Assembly: GCA_016219875.1 (NCBI GenBank)
Contig: JACRJZ010000129.1
Coordinates: forward strand, 1-64,000
Direction: 5' to 3'
DNA: 64,000 nucleotides
DNA from: Verrucomicrobiota bacterium
GTDB taxonomy: Bacteria; Verrucomicrobiota; Verrucomicrobiia; Limisphaerales; JACRJZ01
This document shows, one piece after another, positions 17,743 to 28,553 of the stretch. Position numbers and translations under genes: made by a program. How positions within the stretch are numbered: position 1 is the first letter of the stretch; every line of letters starts with the position of its first letter. The notes below the pieces were generated by a model. The model made no database searches. It saw nothing but the letters and a program-made list of their open reading frames with translations, and was not told where the DNA came from.

Positions 17743-19374
17743 ATGAAAACAAACCTCACCCTCGCCACGTTGATCCTGGCCGCTGGCCTGAGCGTCACTC
17801 ACGCCCGAGACTCGGTTTGGGACGCAACCACCGGTGTCTCACCGGAACTGCTGAATCCGCCCTGGGGCCTCTATGTGGAAATCTCCGCGGTGGGACCCTT
17901 TTGGACCAACGGCGCAGTACGGATTGAATCCACGTCTTCGGATTACGAGTACTACGATCAAGCGGGTTACCATCCCGCTCGTCCCCTCGCCATGCCGGCC
18001 CGGCTCGTCATCGAGGCGCGCATGCGCTTGGTTTCCGGCACCCGGAACAGTGCGACGCGGGCGCCGGCCATGATCTCGTTCGTCACCCAACCGGCTATTG
18101 GCAGTGCGCTGAACATAGACGTCGACGGCATCTTCCTTTACTCGTCCGGCGCTGGGCACGGTCCGCACACCAACGTGGATACCACGCTCACGCCGCACAC
18201 GTATCGCATCGAGGTCAACGGCCTGGCGCTAGGAAGCGAGATCAAGGTCTTCTACGATGGCACCAACGTACTCACCGGCACCACCTGGTCCAGCGCGGCT
18301 CTGCTCGGCAATACTCCGCGCATCGTGTGGGGCGATGGCACCAGCGCTGAAGGCGGCGTCTCCGATTGGTATAGCTTCTACCACAATGCGCTGGTGCCGG
18401 CGGCCGACGAACACGTGCTTTACGGCGGCATCGGCAACTACCTCGTAACGCTGAATAGGACCAACGGCATGGCGGCGGACCTCGGCCCACTGCCGGGCAT
18501 TCCTTCCGGCAATTACATTCGCACCATGTCGCCCTCTCCTGACGGGCAGTTCTTCGCCACGGTGGAACCCGCCAGCGGGTACTATCCGAGCCTGGCCAAG
18601 ATCAATCCGGCCACTCGCGAGGCCACCGTGATCGGGCCACTCACCAATGGGGCTGGCGGCCTCGTCGTCTGGCTCGAAGGCTTGGCCTACAACGCGCGGG
18701 AACGCCAGATCTACGGCTCGGTCAGCTTGACCGGCTCCGGCAGCGCCAGCCCGGTGCTGGTGACGCTCAATCCCACCACCGCGGTGGCAACGGTCGTCTG
18801 CACCGTCACCAATGCCAGTGGCGGGCAGGTGGACATGGACAGCATCGTCTTCCTCGACTCGGGTGAACTCGTGGGACTCGACGTGTTCTATGTCGGGGGC
18901 GGCTCCTACAACACCTTGGCCTACGAGGTGTACCCGAACCGGAGCCTGGCTTCGACTGGTTTCTTCTTCGCCGTGGGTGACACGGGCATGCCGGCCCTCG
19001 ACCGGCGGACGGGCCGTTGGTACTTCAGCCAGTACGACGCGCGGCGCTTGGCGTGGGGCAACATCGCCTATGAGGGGCTGCAAGGCTCGGGCGTGACGCA
19101 TTCGACGAGCGACTTCGGCGGCGGGCGCTTGCTGGGCCTGGCCTTTCCCTACGACTACGCGCATCCCTACCTGCGCTTGAGCATCCAGCCCGGCGTGCAA
19201 GTCGGCTGGCCCACGCTCGCCAACTGGAACTACCAACTCCAAGCCTGCGCCGACCTGGCCACGTGCGGCTGGACCAACTGCGGTCCCGTCGTGCCGGGCA
19301 ACGGGCAAACGAACTGGGTGCCCGATTCAACCGCCGCCGCCCAGAAGTTCTATCGCGTGCGGGTGGAGGACTGA
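17743..19374 (+). CDS. Secreted beta-propeller-like protein
   Basis: A 543-residue protein with a clear signal peptide (LTLATLILAAGLSVTHA, cleavage near 21). Residues about 25-215 look like a concanavalin/lectin-type beta sandwich (WDATTGVSPELLNPPWGLY...TYRIEVNGLALGSEIKVFYDG). Residues about 225-465 contain propeller-like strands (LYGGIGNYLVTLNRTNGMA, LAKINPATREATVIGPLTNG) similar to WD/DUF4394-type exported proteins. The last 70 residues form the shared tail domain (YQLQACADLATCGWTNCG) ending KFYRVRVED, a divergent form of the array's C-terminal motif. It is part of the collinear secreted cluster, with 42 bp to the gene before. No catalytic site is recognised. Confidence 0.8.
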   Translation: MKTNLTLATLILAAGLSVTHARDSVWDATTGVSPELLNPPWGLYVEISAVGPFWTNGAVRIESTSSDYEYYDQAGYHPARPLAMPARLVIEARMRLVSGTRNSATRAPAMISFVTQPAIGSALNIDVDGIFLYSSGAGHGPHTNVDTTLTPHTYRIEVNGLALGSEIKVFYDGTNVLTGTTWSSAALLGNTPRIVWGDGTSAEGGVSDWYSFYHNALVPAADEHVLYGGIGNYLVTLNRTNGMAADLGPLPGIPSGNYIRTMSPSPDGQFFATVEPASGYYPSLAKINPATREATVIGPLTNGAGGLVVWLEGLAYNARERQIYGSVSLTGSGSASPVLVTLNPTTAVATVVCTVTNASGGQVDMDSIVFLDSGELVGLDVFYVGGGSYNTLAYEVYPNRSLASTGFFFAVGDTGMPALDRRTGRWYFSQYDARRLAWGNIAYEGLQGSGVTHSTSDFGGGRLLGLAFPYDYAHPYLRLSIQPGVQVGWPTLANWNYQLQACADLATCGWTNCGPVVPGNGQTNWVPDSTAAAQKFYRVRVED

Positions 19375-19447
19375 CAACCTTTAGCCACGTGACGTGCTGA
19401 CTGAATCTCCACTGAACTGATTGATCCCAACAACCACCCAAGCCGTT

Positions 19448-22400
19448 ATGAAACACCTCATCCCTTCCCTTGAAATCGCGTTGCTTGCGGGCTTTCTCAC
19501 TGCCGACGTGAGTGTGACCGGACGGCGAGCCTGGGCGGCTTCTGCGGCGCCGCAAGCGCTTCCGGATTTCGACCGGCGGCTGGAGCACGACCAGAGCACG
19601 GTGCCCAAGACGACTCCCAAAACGGTGTCACCGGCCACGCGGGTCAGGGCTGAAGAGGTCCTCCGCGAACGCCTGCCCACGGTGCAGGTGGACCGCCACC
19701 CCATCCACGGCAGCCCCAAATGGGTTGCCTCGCGGCAAGGCTTCCTGACCGGGCCCAACGGTCAGGGCCGGGCCATGGCCGGCGCGGCTGCACCGAAACG
19801 CGCTCTGCCAGCGGACGATCCGGATCGCGTGGTGAAGGCCTTCGTCGATGAGCACGCCGCGCTCTTCGGACACGACGCGTCGGCACTGGAGCGCTCGCCC
19901 CTTGTGCGCGACGCCGTGACCCCGCACAGCGGCCTGCGCACCGTAGCCTGGCGTCAGCGACACCAGGACATCGAGATAGTGGACGCAGTCTTTCAGGCCC
20001 ACCTCACGCGCGACGGTGAACTGGTCAACGTCTCCAGCCAGTTCATCACGGACCCCGCCGCGGCGGGGCCCGCGGGTCCGGGCCAGCGCCCAAATGCGGC
20101 GGCGCCTGTCCTCTCGGCTGAGGACGCGCTCCGTTTTGCTCTCGAGCATCTGGGGGAGGATGATCTCCAGGCGGAGCTTGTGCCGATCGATGTGCCGGCC
20201 GGAGCAGAACGGCGTCTGCGCTTTCAATCGCGGGCCATCAAACGCCAGGCCCACACGCGACTGGTCTGGCTGCCGATGCACGAGGCTCAGTTGCGGTTGT
20301 GCTGGAGCATCGCCGTCAAGCCCCGCTCCCGCGCCGAGGTGTATCGGCTGATTCTCGACGCCACGACGGGCGAGGTGTTGGTGCGCCGCTGTCAAACCAT
20401 CGACCTGAGCAACGCCTCCTACCGCGTGTTCACGAGCGACAGCCCCACGCCCTTCTCGCCGGGCTACAGTGAGCCAGGCAACTCCGGGCAGCCCGCCTCC
20501 GCCTCGCGCACGCTGGTCACTCTGTCCGCGCTCAACACGACCGCCTCGCCCAACGGCTGGATTAACGACGGCGTGAATGAGACCCGCGGCAACAACATCG
20601 ATGCGTCCACCGACCTTGACGGCGACGATGCCCTGGATTTGCCGCGCCCGGCTGGATCGCCGAACCGGGTTTTCGACTTCACGCTGAACCTGACCCAGGC
20701 GCCAAGCACCTACTGGAAGGCATCGGTGGTCAGCCTCTTCTACTGGATGAACTGGACCCACGACAAGCTGTGGGAGCTCGGTTTCACCGAGGCCGCCGGC
20801 AATTTCCAGGACAACAATTTCGGCCGCGGCGGCGTGGGCAACGATGCGCTCGACGCCGAGGCGCAGGACGGCGAGGGCATCGAGAACGCCAACTTCAACT
20901 ACTGGGACGCCAGCGATGGGGAGCCGGCGTGGATCCAAATGTACCTTTGGCCCGATGGCAGCCCGGATCGCGATGGCGACCTCGACACGGAGATCATGGT
21001 TCACGAGTACGTTCACGGCCTGAGTTTGCGGCTGGTCGGGGCGGGCGTGGGCCTCACGGACCTGCAATCACGGGCCATGGGCGAAGGCTGGTCCGACTTC
21101 TACGCGCTGGCGCTGCTGAGCAGTTCGGGCGACGCACCTGCCGGCTGTTATCCGGTCGGAGGCTACGCGCTGAGAGACTGGGTCATCGTCGGCCGCAGGT
21201 TCGCGGAGGGCGGCGACAACTACTACTTCGGCATCCGGCGCTATCCCTACTCGACGGACATGTCGAAAAGCCCGTTGACCTTCAAAGACATCTCCTCTGC
21301 GCAGGACAGCAGCCATCCGGGGGTACCGGTGTCGCCCATCTTCAGCGGCACGTCCGCGGAGGAGGTCCACAACATGGGCGAGATCTGGTGTGTGGCCCTG
21401 TGGGAGGCACGGGCCGCGCTGATCCAGAGACATGGCTTCAACACGGGCAACACGCTCATCCTCCGGCTCGTGACGGACGGGATGAAGCTGGCGCCCGCCA
21501 ATCCGAACATGCTCCAGGCGCGTGACGCCATCCTGCAGGCGGACCAGGTGCTGAGCGGCGGTGCCAACCGGTTCGATCTGTGGACCGCCTTCGCCAAACG
21601 CGGCATGGGCGCCGACGCCTCGTCCCCCGATGCCAGCACCACCAGCGGCCTGGTGGAGAACTTCGATTTCCCTGATGACATGAAGATCACCGCGCCGGCC
21701 GATCTCCAGGTAACCGGACCGGAGGGCGGCCCCTTCATTGCCGCGCCCAAGATTTTCACCCTCCGCAACTCGGGCGGCTCCTCGTTCACCTGGAGCGTGC
21801 TTGTGGCGCCGCCCATCGAGGCTGGTACCCAGACCGGCGTCCTCGCCGCGGGCGCCTCGCGCACCGTCGGCGTGTCGCTCGATGCCAACGCTGCCGCCAC
21901 TTTTCCCCAGGGCACCTATCGCCTCCCCATTGTCTTCTCCAACCATCAGAGCCACTTCGCCCTGGCCTACGAGTTCCAACTCACTGTGTCGCCGGACGAG
22001 CCGCCTTGCGCCGAGCTGTTCGAGGACGATTTCGACCTCGACAACACCCGGATCACATTCACACCAGCAGAGTCCAACGCCTACCACGTCTGCCGCAGCG
22101 CGGCGACGAACTTCCCCACCCCCACCGACGCCGCGATGACGCTGACAGTGCCTGAAAACGGCCGGGTGGTGAGATCGCTCGCGGAAGGCAAGCACGTGAC
22201 GTTGTTCGGACTGAGTTACACCTCGGTCAACGTGCACGAGAACGGCTACCTCACCTTCACCACCCAGCCGAGCCAGGACGATGTGGAGGATGCCACGAGG
22301 CACTTCGACACGCCGCGCGTCTCCGCCCTGATGACTCCGCTGAGCACGAACGCCGGCAGCCGCATCTCGTGGCAACAATTGTCCGACCGCTGCGTCGCCT

Positions 22401-25400
22401 CGTGGGAGTGGGTGCGCGATGAAGACACTGTCCGGAGCAACAAATTTCAAGTCGAGCTGTTCTTCGATGGTGTCATCCGCTTGACGTTCCTGAATGTCCA
22501 GAACACGACCGGAGCCACCGGTCTTTCCGCGGGCGGCGGCACGCCCCCGGGTTTCATCGAGGCTGACTTCAGCGAGGTCATCGACTGCGCGACGCCCGAA
22601 ATCACCCTCACGCTCCCGGCGTCCGTGACCGAGGGCGTCCGCCCCAAGCCCGGGGCGGGGCAGGTGTCCATTCCGAGGACGCGGATTGGAGATCTGACCG
22701 TCCATCTGACTTCCAGCGACAGCACGGAGATTCAAGTGCCGAACAGCGTCCGGATCCTGGCGCGCCAAACCAGCGCCAGTTTCGACCTTGAACCGATCGA
22801 CGACGCACTGCGCGACGGAACCCAGTTGGCCTACGTAGCCGCCTCGGCCCCGGGCTTCGCAACGGGATTCGCCCGGATCCGCGTCCATGACGACGAGAAC
22901 GTCACCTTGTCGGTGTCGTTGCCTCCCGACGCCGACGAGGGGAACACCAACGTCTTGGGTCGTGTGTCCATGAACGCCACCGCCTCGGGTGTGGTGAGTG
23001 TGGCGCTGCAGTCGTCGAGTCCGGCGGATCTGACGGTGCCGCCCGTGGTCCTGATCCCCGGCGGCCAGACCTCGGCGGTGTTCCGGGCCAGCGTGCCGGA
23101 AGATCGAAAGATCGAGAGCCTGCGCTTCGCGGCGGTGGGCGCTATCGTGGCCAACTGGACCAGTGGCTACGACACCATCCTGATTTACGACAACGAGAAG
23201 ACCAACGTGGTCCTGCGCGCCCCCGAAGTAATCGTGGAAGGCGCGGGCCTCGTGTCCAACCTGTGCCGCGTCAGCATCGGCGGCACACTCGAGACGAACC
23301 TGACCGTCTCGCTGTTGACGTCCAACGCGCTCGACATCTTGCCGCTGGGGCCCGTCATCATTCCGGCCGGGCAAACGAACGCCGGGGTCGTGCTGGCGAT
23401 CGGGGACAACGCGGATCTGGACGGCGTGCGCGTGGTGCGACTGGCGGCCACAGCCCCCGCGTTCTTGCCGGGCACCGCCGTGGTGATCGTCGGAGACAAC
23501 GACCTGCCACCCGAGCCGGCCAATCCGTATCCGCCAGACGGCGCGACGAACTGGATGCTCAACACGCATCTGTCCTGGGATCCGGCCGAGGGCGAGTTGC
23601 TCATCAACGGCAACTTCGAAACTGGCGACCTCACGGGCTGGACTCTGGGTGGTTACGGCGGTGGCGGGTTCGTGCTCAACGACGGCACCTTCGATCCAGA
23701 CTCGCCTGACGCCGCAAGGCCTCCGCTCGCGGGCAGCTTCAGCGCCCTGGCGGTTCAGTTTGGCAATGGCGAGCACACGCTGGCCCAGGACTTCTACATC
23801 CCAGACGGCGCCACGAGCGCGGCACTCACCTGGCGCCACCAGATCCGTAATCACGCCGGGGTGTTCGCTGCGAACCAGCGTTTCGCGGCCGAGTTGCGTC
23901 GCGCGGACGACAACGCCCTGTTGACCACGCTCTACAGCACCCAAGTCGGCGATCCGGCGTTCAGCGATCCCACCAACCTCACAGCGACCCTGATGCCTTG
24001 GCGCGGCGAACGCGTGCGCCTGGTCTTCGTGGAGACGGACGGCCTGGGCCACCTGAATGTCCACCTCGACAGCATCAGCGTCCTGGCGGGTTCCGCTTCA
24101 CCCATCACGTATGACGTGTACCTGGGCAACGATACGACTCCTGACGAAGGCGAGTATCTGGGCTCAACCACCCAAGCGTCCTGGCAGCCGTTGCCGCTGG
24201 CGGGCGGCCGGGACTACTACTGGCAGGTGGTGGCGCGCCGCGGGAGCAGCACCAACGCAGGGCCCGTCTGGCAATTCAGCACCTCGGGTGCCTCCCAATC
24301 CACCACGCTGTTCTCCTACACCTCAGGCTGGAGGTATATGGCGAATGGCCAGAACCTGGGGACGACTTGGCGCACGACCGGCTACGACGACAGGCACTGG
24401 TCGCTCGGCCGGGCACCCCTCGGCTTCGGCAGCACTGAAACCACCACCATCGGTCACCCGACCAACGACTACATCACCTTCTACTTCCGCTCGGGCCTGA
24501 CGCTCGACGACACCAACCGCCTCGCCACCGTCACCGCAATGCTCAAACGCGACGACGGCGCGGTGGTCTACATCAACGGTGTCGAGGCGTTCCGCGACAA
24601 CATGCCCTCCTCCGGGCGCCTGGATTACCTGACTCAGGCCTCGTCCATTGTCAGCGGCGCCGAGGAAACCAACGCCGTCTCCCATGCCATGAATCCGTCG
24701 CTGTTCGTCCAAGGCACTAACCTCATCGCCGTCGAGCTTCACCAGCGCCGCAACGGGGCGCCCTTCCCCGGCCCCAGCCCGGACCTATTCTTCGATCTGG
24801 CGCTGACCGCACGGACGAACACCGGCAACATGGCGCCCAAGGCCATCACCTGGACCACCCCGTCCGACTTTGACGTGGCCCACGCGCCCACCAACCTGCT
24901 GCTGCGCGCCAGCGCGAGCGACGAAAGCCCGTTGAGCGTGAGGGTGAAGTTTTTCGCCGATGGCGCGCTGCTGGGCGAGGACACGCTGACCCCGTTTTCC
25001 CAGATATGGAACAACGCCCCGCTGGGCCTGCACACCTTCCTGGCCGTCGCCACCGACAGCGGCGGCTTGTCCGTCACGTCCGCGCCGCTGCATGTGCTCG
25101 TGGCACCGGGTGAACCCGGACAATCCCTCATCACGCTGGTTGCGCCGGGCGACATCTGGCGCTACCGCGACAACGGCTTCGATCCCGGCCTGGGCTGGAC
25201 CGCCACCGGCTATCGCGAGTCGCGCGACGGTAGTTGGAAGGGCGGGCCGAGCCAGCTCGGTTACGGAGACGGCGATGAAGCCACCGAATTGGACGTGAGG
25301 ACGGACCTGGTCAAGAAGCCCATCACCGCTTACTTCCGTCGCCAGTTCAACAACGACCTAGCTGTGAGCGCTGCCGTGCTGCGCGTTTTGCGCGACGACG

Positions 25401-26134
25401 GCATCGCGGTCTATCTCAATGGCCGCGAAGTGTTCCGCGACAACCTGCCCGCGGGCACAATCCGCTCGAACACCCTCGCGCTGGCGTCGTTGACCGGCGT
25501 GCAGGAGAACACCTGGCTCAGCACGGACCTTTCGCCGAGCCTGCTGCAGGAGGGCGCCAACCTCGTCGCCGCCGAGGTCCACCAGGTGACCTCCGGCAGC
25601 GTGGACCTGAGCTTTGACCTGGAGCTGGCGGCCGCGGGCAATGTGCTGCCCTCCGTTGCGCTGACCACGCCCGCGCCCAACAGCCAGTTGGTGGCCCCGC
25701 CGAGCCTTCTGCTCGCGGCGACCGCCTCGGATCCTTACGGCGCTGTGACCCAGGTGCAATTCCTGCGGAACGGTTCGCCGCTCGCCACGGACACCGTTCC
25801 GCCGTACGAGTTCACCTGGAACAACCCCCCGGCTGGCGTTCACACCCTCACCGCCGTCGCCACCGATAACCTCGGTGCGACGAAGACCTCCGGGGCGGTG
25901 CAGGTGACCGTGTTGTTGCCCGTGGAATTGGCGATCGCGTCCACCAACGGCCAGACCGTGTTGTGGTGGCCCGACACCTCGCCCGGTTACCGGCTTCAGT
26001 CTGCCACAAACCTCGCCTCGCCCATTTTCTGGCTGCTGGTCCCCAACCCCGTCGTCCAGACCAACGGCCAATTCCGGGTCACGGTGGAAGCGATCGAATC
26101 GCAGCGGTTCTTCCGCCTCGATACCACGTACTGA
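19448..26134 (+). CDS. Secreted M36 (fungalysin) metalloprotease with multidomain C-terminus
   Basis: A 2228-residue exported zinc protease. After the signal peptide comes an FTP/PepSY-type propeptide (about 60-310), then an M36 catalytic domain with zinc motif HEYVH (His519, Glu520, His523) and third ligand Glu546 in GEGWSDFY. The long C-terminal part has three Calx-beta-like units (about 1044-1354), a galactose-binding-like segment with NGDFETGDLTGW, two related sandwich modules (from about 1618 and 1894; both contain RDDG and NGxEVFRDN) and two Ig-like modules ending in TAVATD (about 1800-1890 and 2067-2156). It ends SQRFFRLDTTY. I chose ATG 19448 because MKHLIPSLEIALLAGFLTA is a proper signal peptide; an ATG at 19421 adds nine residues. 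It may process neighbouring surface proteins; that is inference. Confidence 0.9.
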   Translation: MKHLIPSLEIALLAGFLTADVSVTGRRAWAASAAPQALPDFDRRLEHDQSTVPKTTPKTVSPATRVRAEEVLRERLPTVQVDRHPIHGSPKWVASRQGFLTGPNGQGRAMAGAAAPKRALPADDPDRVVKAFVDEHAALFGHDASALERSPLVRDAVTPHSGLRTVAWRQRHQDIEIVDAVFQAHLTRDGELVNVSSQFITDPAAAGPAGPGQRPNAAAPVLSAEDALRFALEHLGEDDLQAELVPIDVPAGAERRLRFQSRAIKRQAHTRLVWLPMHEAQLRLCWSIAVKPRSRAEVYRLILDATTGEVLVRRCQTIDLSNASYRVFTSDSPTPFSPGYSEPGNSGQPASASRTLVTLSALNTTASPNGWINDGVNETRGNNIDASTDLDGDDALDLPRPAGSPNRVFDFTLNLTQAPSTYWKASVVSLFYWMNWTHDKLWELGFTEAAGNFQDNNFGRGGVGNDALDAEAQDGEGIENANFNYWDASDGEPAWIQMYLWPDGSPDRDGDLDTEIMVHEYVHGLSLRLVGAGVGLTDLQSRAMGEGWSDFYALALLSSSGDAPAGCYPVGGYALRDWVIVGRRFAEGGDNYYFGIRRYPYSTDMSKSPLTFKDISSAQDSSHPGVPVSPIFSGTSAEEVHNMGEIWCVALWEARAALIQRHGFNTGNTLILRLVTDGMKLAPANPNMLQARDAILQADQVLSGGANRFDLWTAFAKRGMGADASSPDASTTSGLVENFDFPDDMKITAPADLQVTGPEGGPFIAAPKIFTLRNSGGSSFTWSVLVAPPIEAGTQTGVLAAGASRTVGVSLDANAAATFPQGTYRLPIVFSNHQSHFALAYEFQLTVSPDEPPCAELFEDDFDLDNTRITFTPAESNAYHVCRSAATNFPTPTDAAMTLTVPENGRVVRSLAEGKHVTLFGLSYTSVNVHENGYLTFTTQPSQDDVEDATRHFDTPRVSALMTPLSTNAGSRISWQQLSDRCVASWEWVRDEDTVRSNKFQVELFFDGVIRLTFLNVQNTTGATGLSAGGGTPPGFIEADFSEVIDCATPEITLTLPASVTEGVRPKPGAGQVSIPRTRIGDLTVHLTSSDSTEIQVPNSVRILARQTSASFDLEPIDDALRDGTQLAYVAASAPGFATGFARIRVHDDENVTLSVSLPPDADEGNTNVLGRVSMNATASGVVSVALQSSSPADLTVPPVVLIPGGQTSAVFRASVPEDRKIESLRFAAVGAIVANWTSGYDTILIYDNEKTNVVLRAPEVIVEGAGLVSNLCRVSIGGTLETNLTVSLLTSNALDILPLGPVIIPAGQTNAGVVLAIGDNADLDGVRVVRLAATAPAFLPGTAVVIVGDNDLPPEPANPYPPDGATNWMLNTHLSWDPAEGELLINGNFETGDLTGWTLGGYGGGGFVLNDGTFDPDSPDAARPPLAGSFSALAVQFGNGEHTLAQDFYIPDGATSAALTWRHQIRNHAGVFAANQRFAAELRRADDNALLTTLYSTQVGDPAFSDPTNLTATLMPWRGERVRLVFVETDGLGHLNVHLDSISVLAGSASPITYDVYLGNDTTPDEGEYLGSTTQASWQPLPLAGGRDYYWQVVARRGSSTNAGPVWQFSTSGASQSTTLFSYTSGWRYMANGQNLGTTWRTTGYDDRHWSLGRAPLGFGSTETTTIGHPTNDYITFYFRSGLTLDDTNRLATVTAMLKRDDGAVVYINGVEAFRDNMPSSGRLDYLTQASSIVSGAEETNAVSHAMNPSLFVQGTNLIAVELHQRRNGAPFPGPSPDLFFDLALTARTNTGNMAPKAITWTTPSDFDVAHAPTNLLLRASASDESPLSVRVKFFADGALLGEDTLTPFSQIWNNAPLGLHTFLAVATDSGGLSVTSAPLHVLVAPGEPGQSLITLVAPGDIWRYRDNGFDPGLGWTATGYRESRDGSWKGGPSQLGYGDGDEATELDVRTDLVKKPITAYFRRQFNNDLAVSAAVLRVLRDDGIAVYLNGREVFRDNLPAGTIRSNTLALASLTGVQENTWLSTDLSPSLLQEGANLVAAEVHQVTSGSVDLSFDLELAAAGNVLPSVALTTPAPNSQLVAPPSLLLAATASDPYGAVTQVQFLRNGSPLATDTVPPYEFTWNNPPAGVHTLTAVATDNLGATKTSGAVQVTVLLPVELAIASTNGQTVLWWPDTSPGYRLQSATNLASPIFWLLVPNPVVQTNGQFRVTVEAIESQRFFRLDTTY

Positions 26135-26259
26135 GTCGCGATGAACCCGTGATCGCTGGCAACGAATCCCGAAACCTTGAAAGCAAATCCGAAACCCGAA
26201 GTCCGAACGAAATCCGAAACGCAGAATCTGAAGACGCAATCGACCAACCCGTTCAACCT

Positions 26260-28245
26260 ATGAAAACCACTACCCTCCTACGCGGCGCTGCGACACCGTT
26301 TCTCGCGATTGCCCTGCTGATCGGTGCCCGCAACGCTCCGGCGGCCGCCAATGACCATTTCGCGGACGCCGCGGTCATCAGCGCCCTTCCGTACACCATC
26401 AGTTCGTCCAACGCCGACGCGACACGACAACCGGGCGAACCCGCCCACTACGGCAGCACCAACGGCCACTCGGTCTGGTGGACTTGGACAGCGCCATCCT
26501 CCGGGCCAATGCAGATCAACTGCCTGGGCAGCAGCATCCGCTCCGTCGTCGCCGTCTATACCGGTGCGGCGGTGGGCAGCCTGACACCAGTGGCCAGCGG
26601 GCGGGGCAACCATCTCGTGAACTTCGCGGCCGTCGCCGGCACGACTTACCACATCGCGCTGGACAGTCTGGATGCCGGGTCGTATGGCAGCTTCACCTTC
26701 CGGCTGCTCGACGGCGTGGCGCCGCCTGCCAACGACGCGTTCGCCGATGCCACCGTGATCACGGGCAACAGTTGCAGCCTCTCCGGTCACAGCAACGCGG
26801 GCGCGACGAAGGAACCGGGCGAGCCTGCGCACGCCGGCGACCTTGGCGGCAAGTCGGTATGGTGGAAGTGGACCGCGCCGGCGAGCGGGACGTTCCAACT
26901 GGAAACCACGGGCAGCACCTTCGACACGTTGCTGGCGGTTTATGCCGGCAGTTCGGTCGGCAGCCTCTCGTTGATCGCGTCCAACGACAACTTCTCCGGC
27001 ATGACGAGTTTGGTGACCTTCAGCGCCGTGGCTGGAATGGAATACCGATTCGTCGTGGACGGCTGGGCCGCCAGGGAGGGCCAGATCACATTGATTCTGA
27101 CGCCGCCCTCGAACGATGCCTTTGCCAACGCCACCGTGGCCACCCTCAGCGGCGGCGTCTATTACGGCGTCAACGGCGTCTTCAACACCAACGCCACCAA
27201 GGAAGCCGGCGAGCCGAATCACGCCGGCAACGCCGGCGGCAAATCGCTGTGGTGGGCCTGGACCGCGCCCGCCAACGGCTCGTGCCACGTGGACACGATT
27301 GGCAGCGCCTTCAACACCCTGCTGGCCGTTTACACCGGTCAGGCCGTCAACAGTCTGACGGAGATTGCCAGCAACGACGACAGCCCCATGATGCCCCCCG
27401 CCAGCGAACTCTCATTCAATGCAACGGCCGGCACGACGTATCGCATCGCCGTGGATGGCTATAGCGGCGCGAGCGATTGGATCACCCTGAACCTGCTTTT
27501 CGCCCCGATCACCGAACTGATCGTCAACGGGGACTTCGAGGCCGGCAACGCCGGCTTCAGCAACGATTATGTTTATTCCCCGGCAGACATGACTCCGCAG
27601 GGAGTTTATTGCGTCGTCGCCAATCCCGCCTCAGTCATGAGTAATTGGGGATCGTTTGGCGACCACACGACCGGCACAGGCCTGATGTTGCTCGCGAATG
27701 GCGACGCCAACCCCACCAACACCGTCTGGCGACAGACCATCCTCGTCGCCACCAATGCGGCGTATCTCTTTTCCGCGTGGGCGGCCAGTGCCTATCCCGA
27801 GAACCCGGCGCGGTTTTTCTTTTTCGTCAACGGACAGCAGCAAGGAAACTCCGTCGTCCTGCCGAGCGCGAACGGACTTTGGCAGAACTACTCGGTGATT
27901 TGGAGTTCAAGCAACTCGGTCACGGCCTTGCTGGAGATTCGGATGCTGAGCACCGAGTTTTTCGGCAATGACTTTGTCCTGGACGACCTGTCGTTTCGCC
28001 GCCTCGCGGTGGACCTCCCACCGCCCCACCTTTCCATTCAGCACGTGATTGCGGAAGCCGCGGTCGTGTTGAGCTGGCCGTCCGTCCTCAACCAGCTTTA
28101 TCAGCTTCAGTGGGTGCCAGGGCTGGAGACGAACCAGTGGTTCAGCTTGGATGCGCCGCGGCTCGGCACCGGCAGCGCCATCCTCGTCACGAATTCCATC
28201 GAGGGCAGCCCTCGGCGATTCTTCCGCGTGATTCCCGTCAACTGA
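26260..28245 (+). CDS. Secreted triple-repeat protein with carbohydrate-binding-like module
   Basis: A 661-residue protein; signal peptide ends near PAAA at residue 29. Three repeats of about 125 residues start near 30, 158 and 283. Each has NDxFADA, ATKEPGEPAHAG, GKSVWWKWTAPASG, FDTLLAVYAGS and AGTTYRIAVDGY. This unit is common in Verrucomicrobia and Planctomycetes exported proteins and resembles pre-peptidase C-terminal domains. A CBM/galactose-binding-like module follows (about 420-580; ELIVNGDFEAGN...DFVLDDLSF). The tail ends RRFFRVIPVN. The start ATG at 26260 directly follows a CCGAAA-repeat stretch (26175-26222) that in sister genes lies downstream of the start. Confidence 0.85.
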   Translation: MKTTTLLRGAATPFLAIALLIGARNAPAAANDHFADAAVISALPYTISSSNADATRQPGEPAHYGSTNGHSVWWTWTAPSSGPMQINCLGSSIRSVVAVYTGAAVGSLTPVASGRGNHLVNFAAVAGTTYHIALDSLDAGSYGSFTFRLLDGVAPPANDAFADATVITGNSCSLSGHSNAGATKEPGEPAHAGDLGGKSVWWKWTAPASGTFQLETTGSTFDTLLAVYAGSSVGSLSLIASNDNFSGMTSLVTFSAVAGMEYRFVVDGWAAREGQITLILTPPSNDAFANATVATLSGGVYYGVNGVFNTNATKEAGEPNHAGNAGGKSLWWAWTAPANGSCHVDTIGSAFNTLLAVYTGQAVNSLTEIASNDDSPMMPPASELSFNATAGTTYRIAVDGYSGASDWITLNLLFAPITELIVNGDFEAGNAGFSNDYVYSPADMTPQGVYCVVANPASVMSNWGSFGDHTTGTGLMLLANGDANPTNTVWRQTILVATNAAYLFSAWAASAYPENPARFFFFVNGQQQGNSVVLPSANGLWQNYSVIWSSSNSVTALLEIRMLSTEFFGNDFVLDDLSFRRLAVDLPPPHLSIQHVIAEAAVVLSWPSVLNQLYQLQWVPGLETNQWFSLDAPRLGTGSAILVTNSIEGSPRRFFRVIPVN

Positions 28246-28271
28246 ACTCGAAGCCTTGTTCCAAACAAATT

Positions 28272-28495
28272 ATGAAAGCAAAGCTGAAAGCCGAAAGCGG
28301 CCCGCGCATAGCGCGAAGCGTCCTGGACTGCGGCGGTCCTCTGCCGCTTTTGGACGTGGCGGATCCTTCCACTGGAGTCAAAGCGCCAGAGGACTGGCGC
28401 AATCCAGAACCTGGCGGTCCTTCGTCCTTCTTCGTTCGCAATTACCCGTCCTTGCGCTGGCGCTGCTGCTCGTTACCCTGCCCGCGACTGACTAA
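28272..28495 (+). pseudogene. Possible remnant of a secreted-protein gene (signal peptide only)
   Basis: The 308-bp gap 28246-28553 contains an ATG-AAA start after an A-rich leader, like the array's other genes. A palindrome-like insert follows (GCGAAGCGTCCTGGACTGCG near 28312 with partial complements near 28400), then a hydrophobic stretch LPVLALALLLVTLPATD-stop, which is in a different frame from the ATG. This looks like a gene reduced to its signal-peptide region by insertion and deletion. No homology supports it. Confidence 0.35.
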
Positions 28496-28553
28496 TAACC
28501 ACTGACCACTGAGAACCACACCAACCACCAACCACCAACAACGAACAAACCCT

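Noticed and set aside
21068..24064. A 998-residue open frame on the minus strand
   Set aside because: It lies wholly inside the M36 protease gene in a GC-rich region, has no recognisable domain and is Arg/Gly/Ala-rich as expected for antisense of high-GC coding DNA.
28256..28495. A real small protein gene in the gap after the triple-repeat protein
   Set aside because: The start codon and hydrophobic segment are in different frames and the middle is repeat-like, so it is listed only as a possible remnant.
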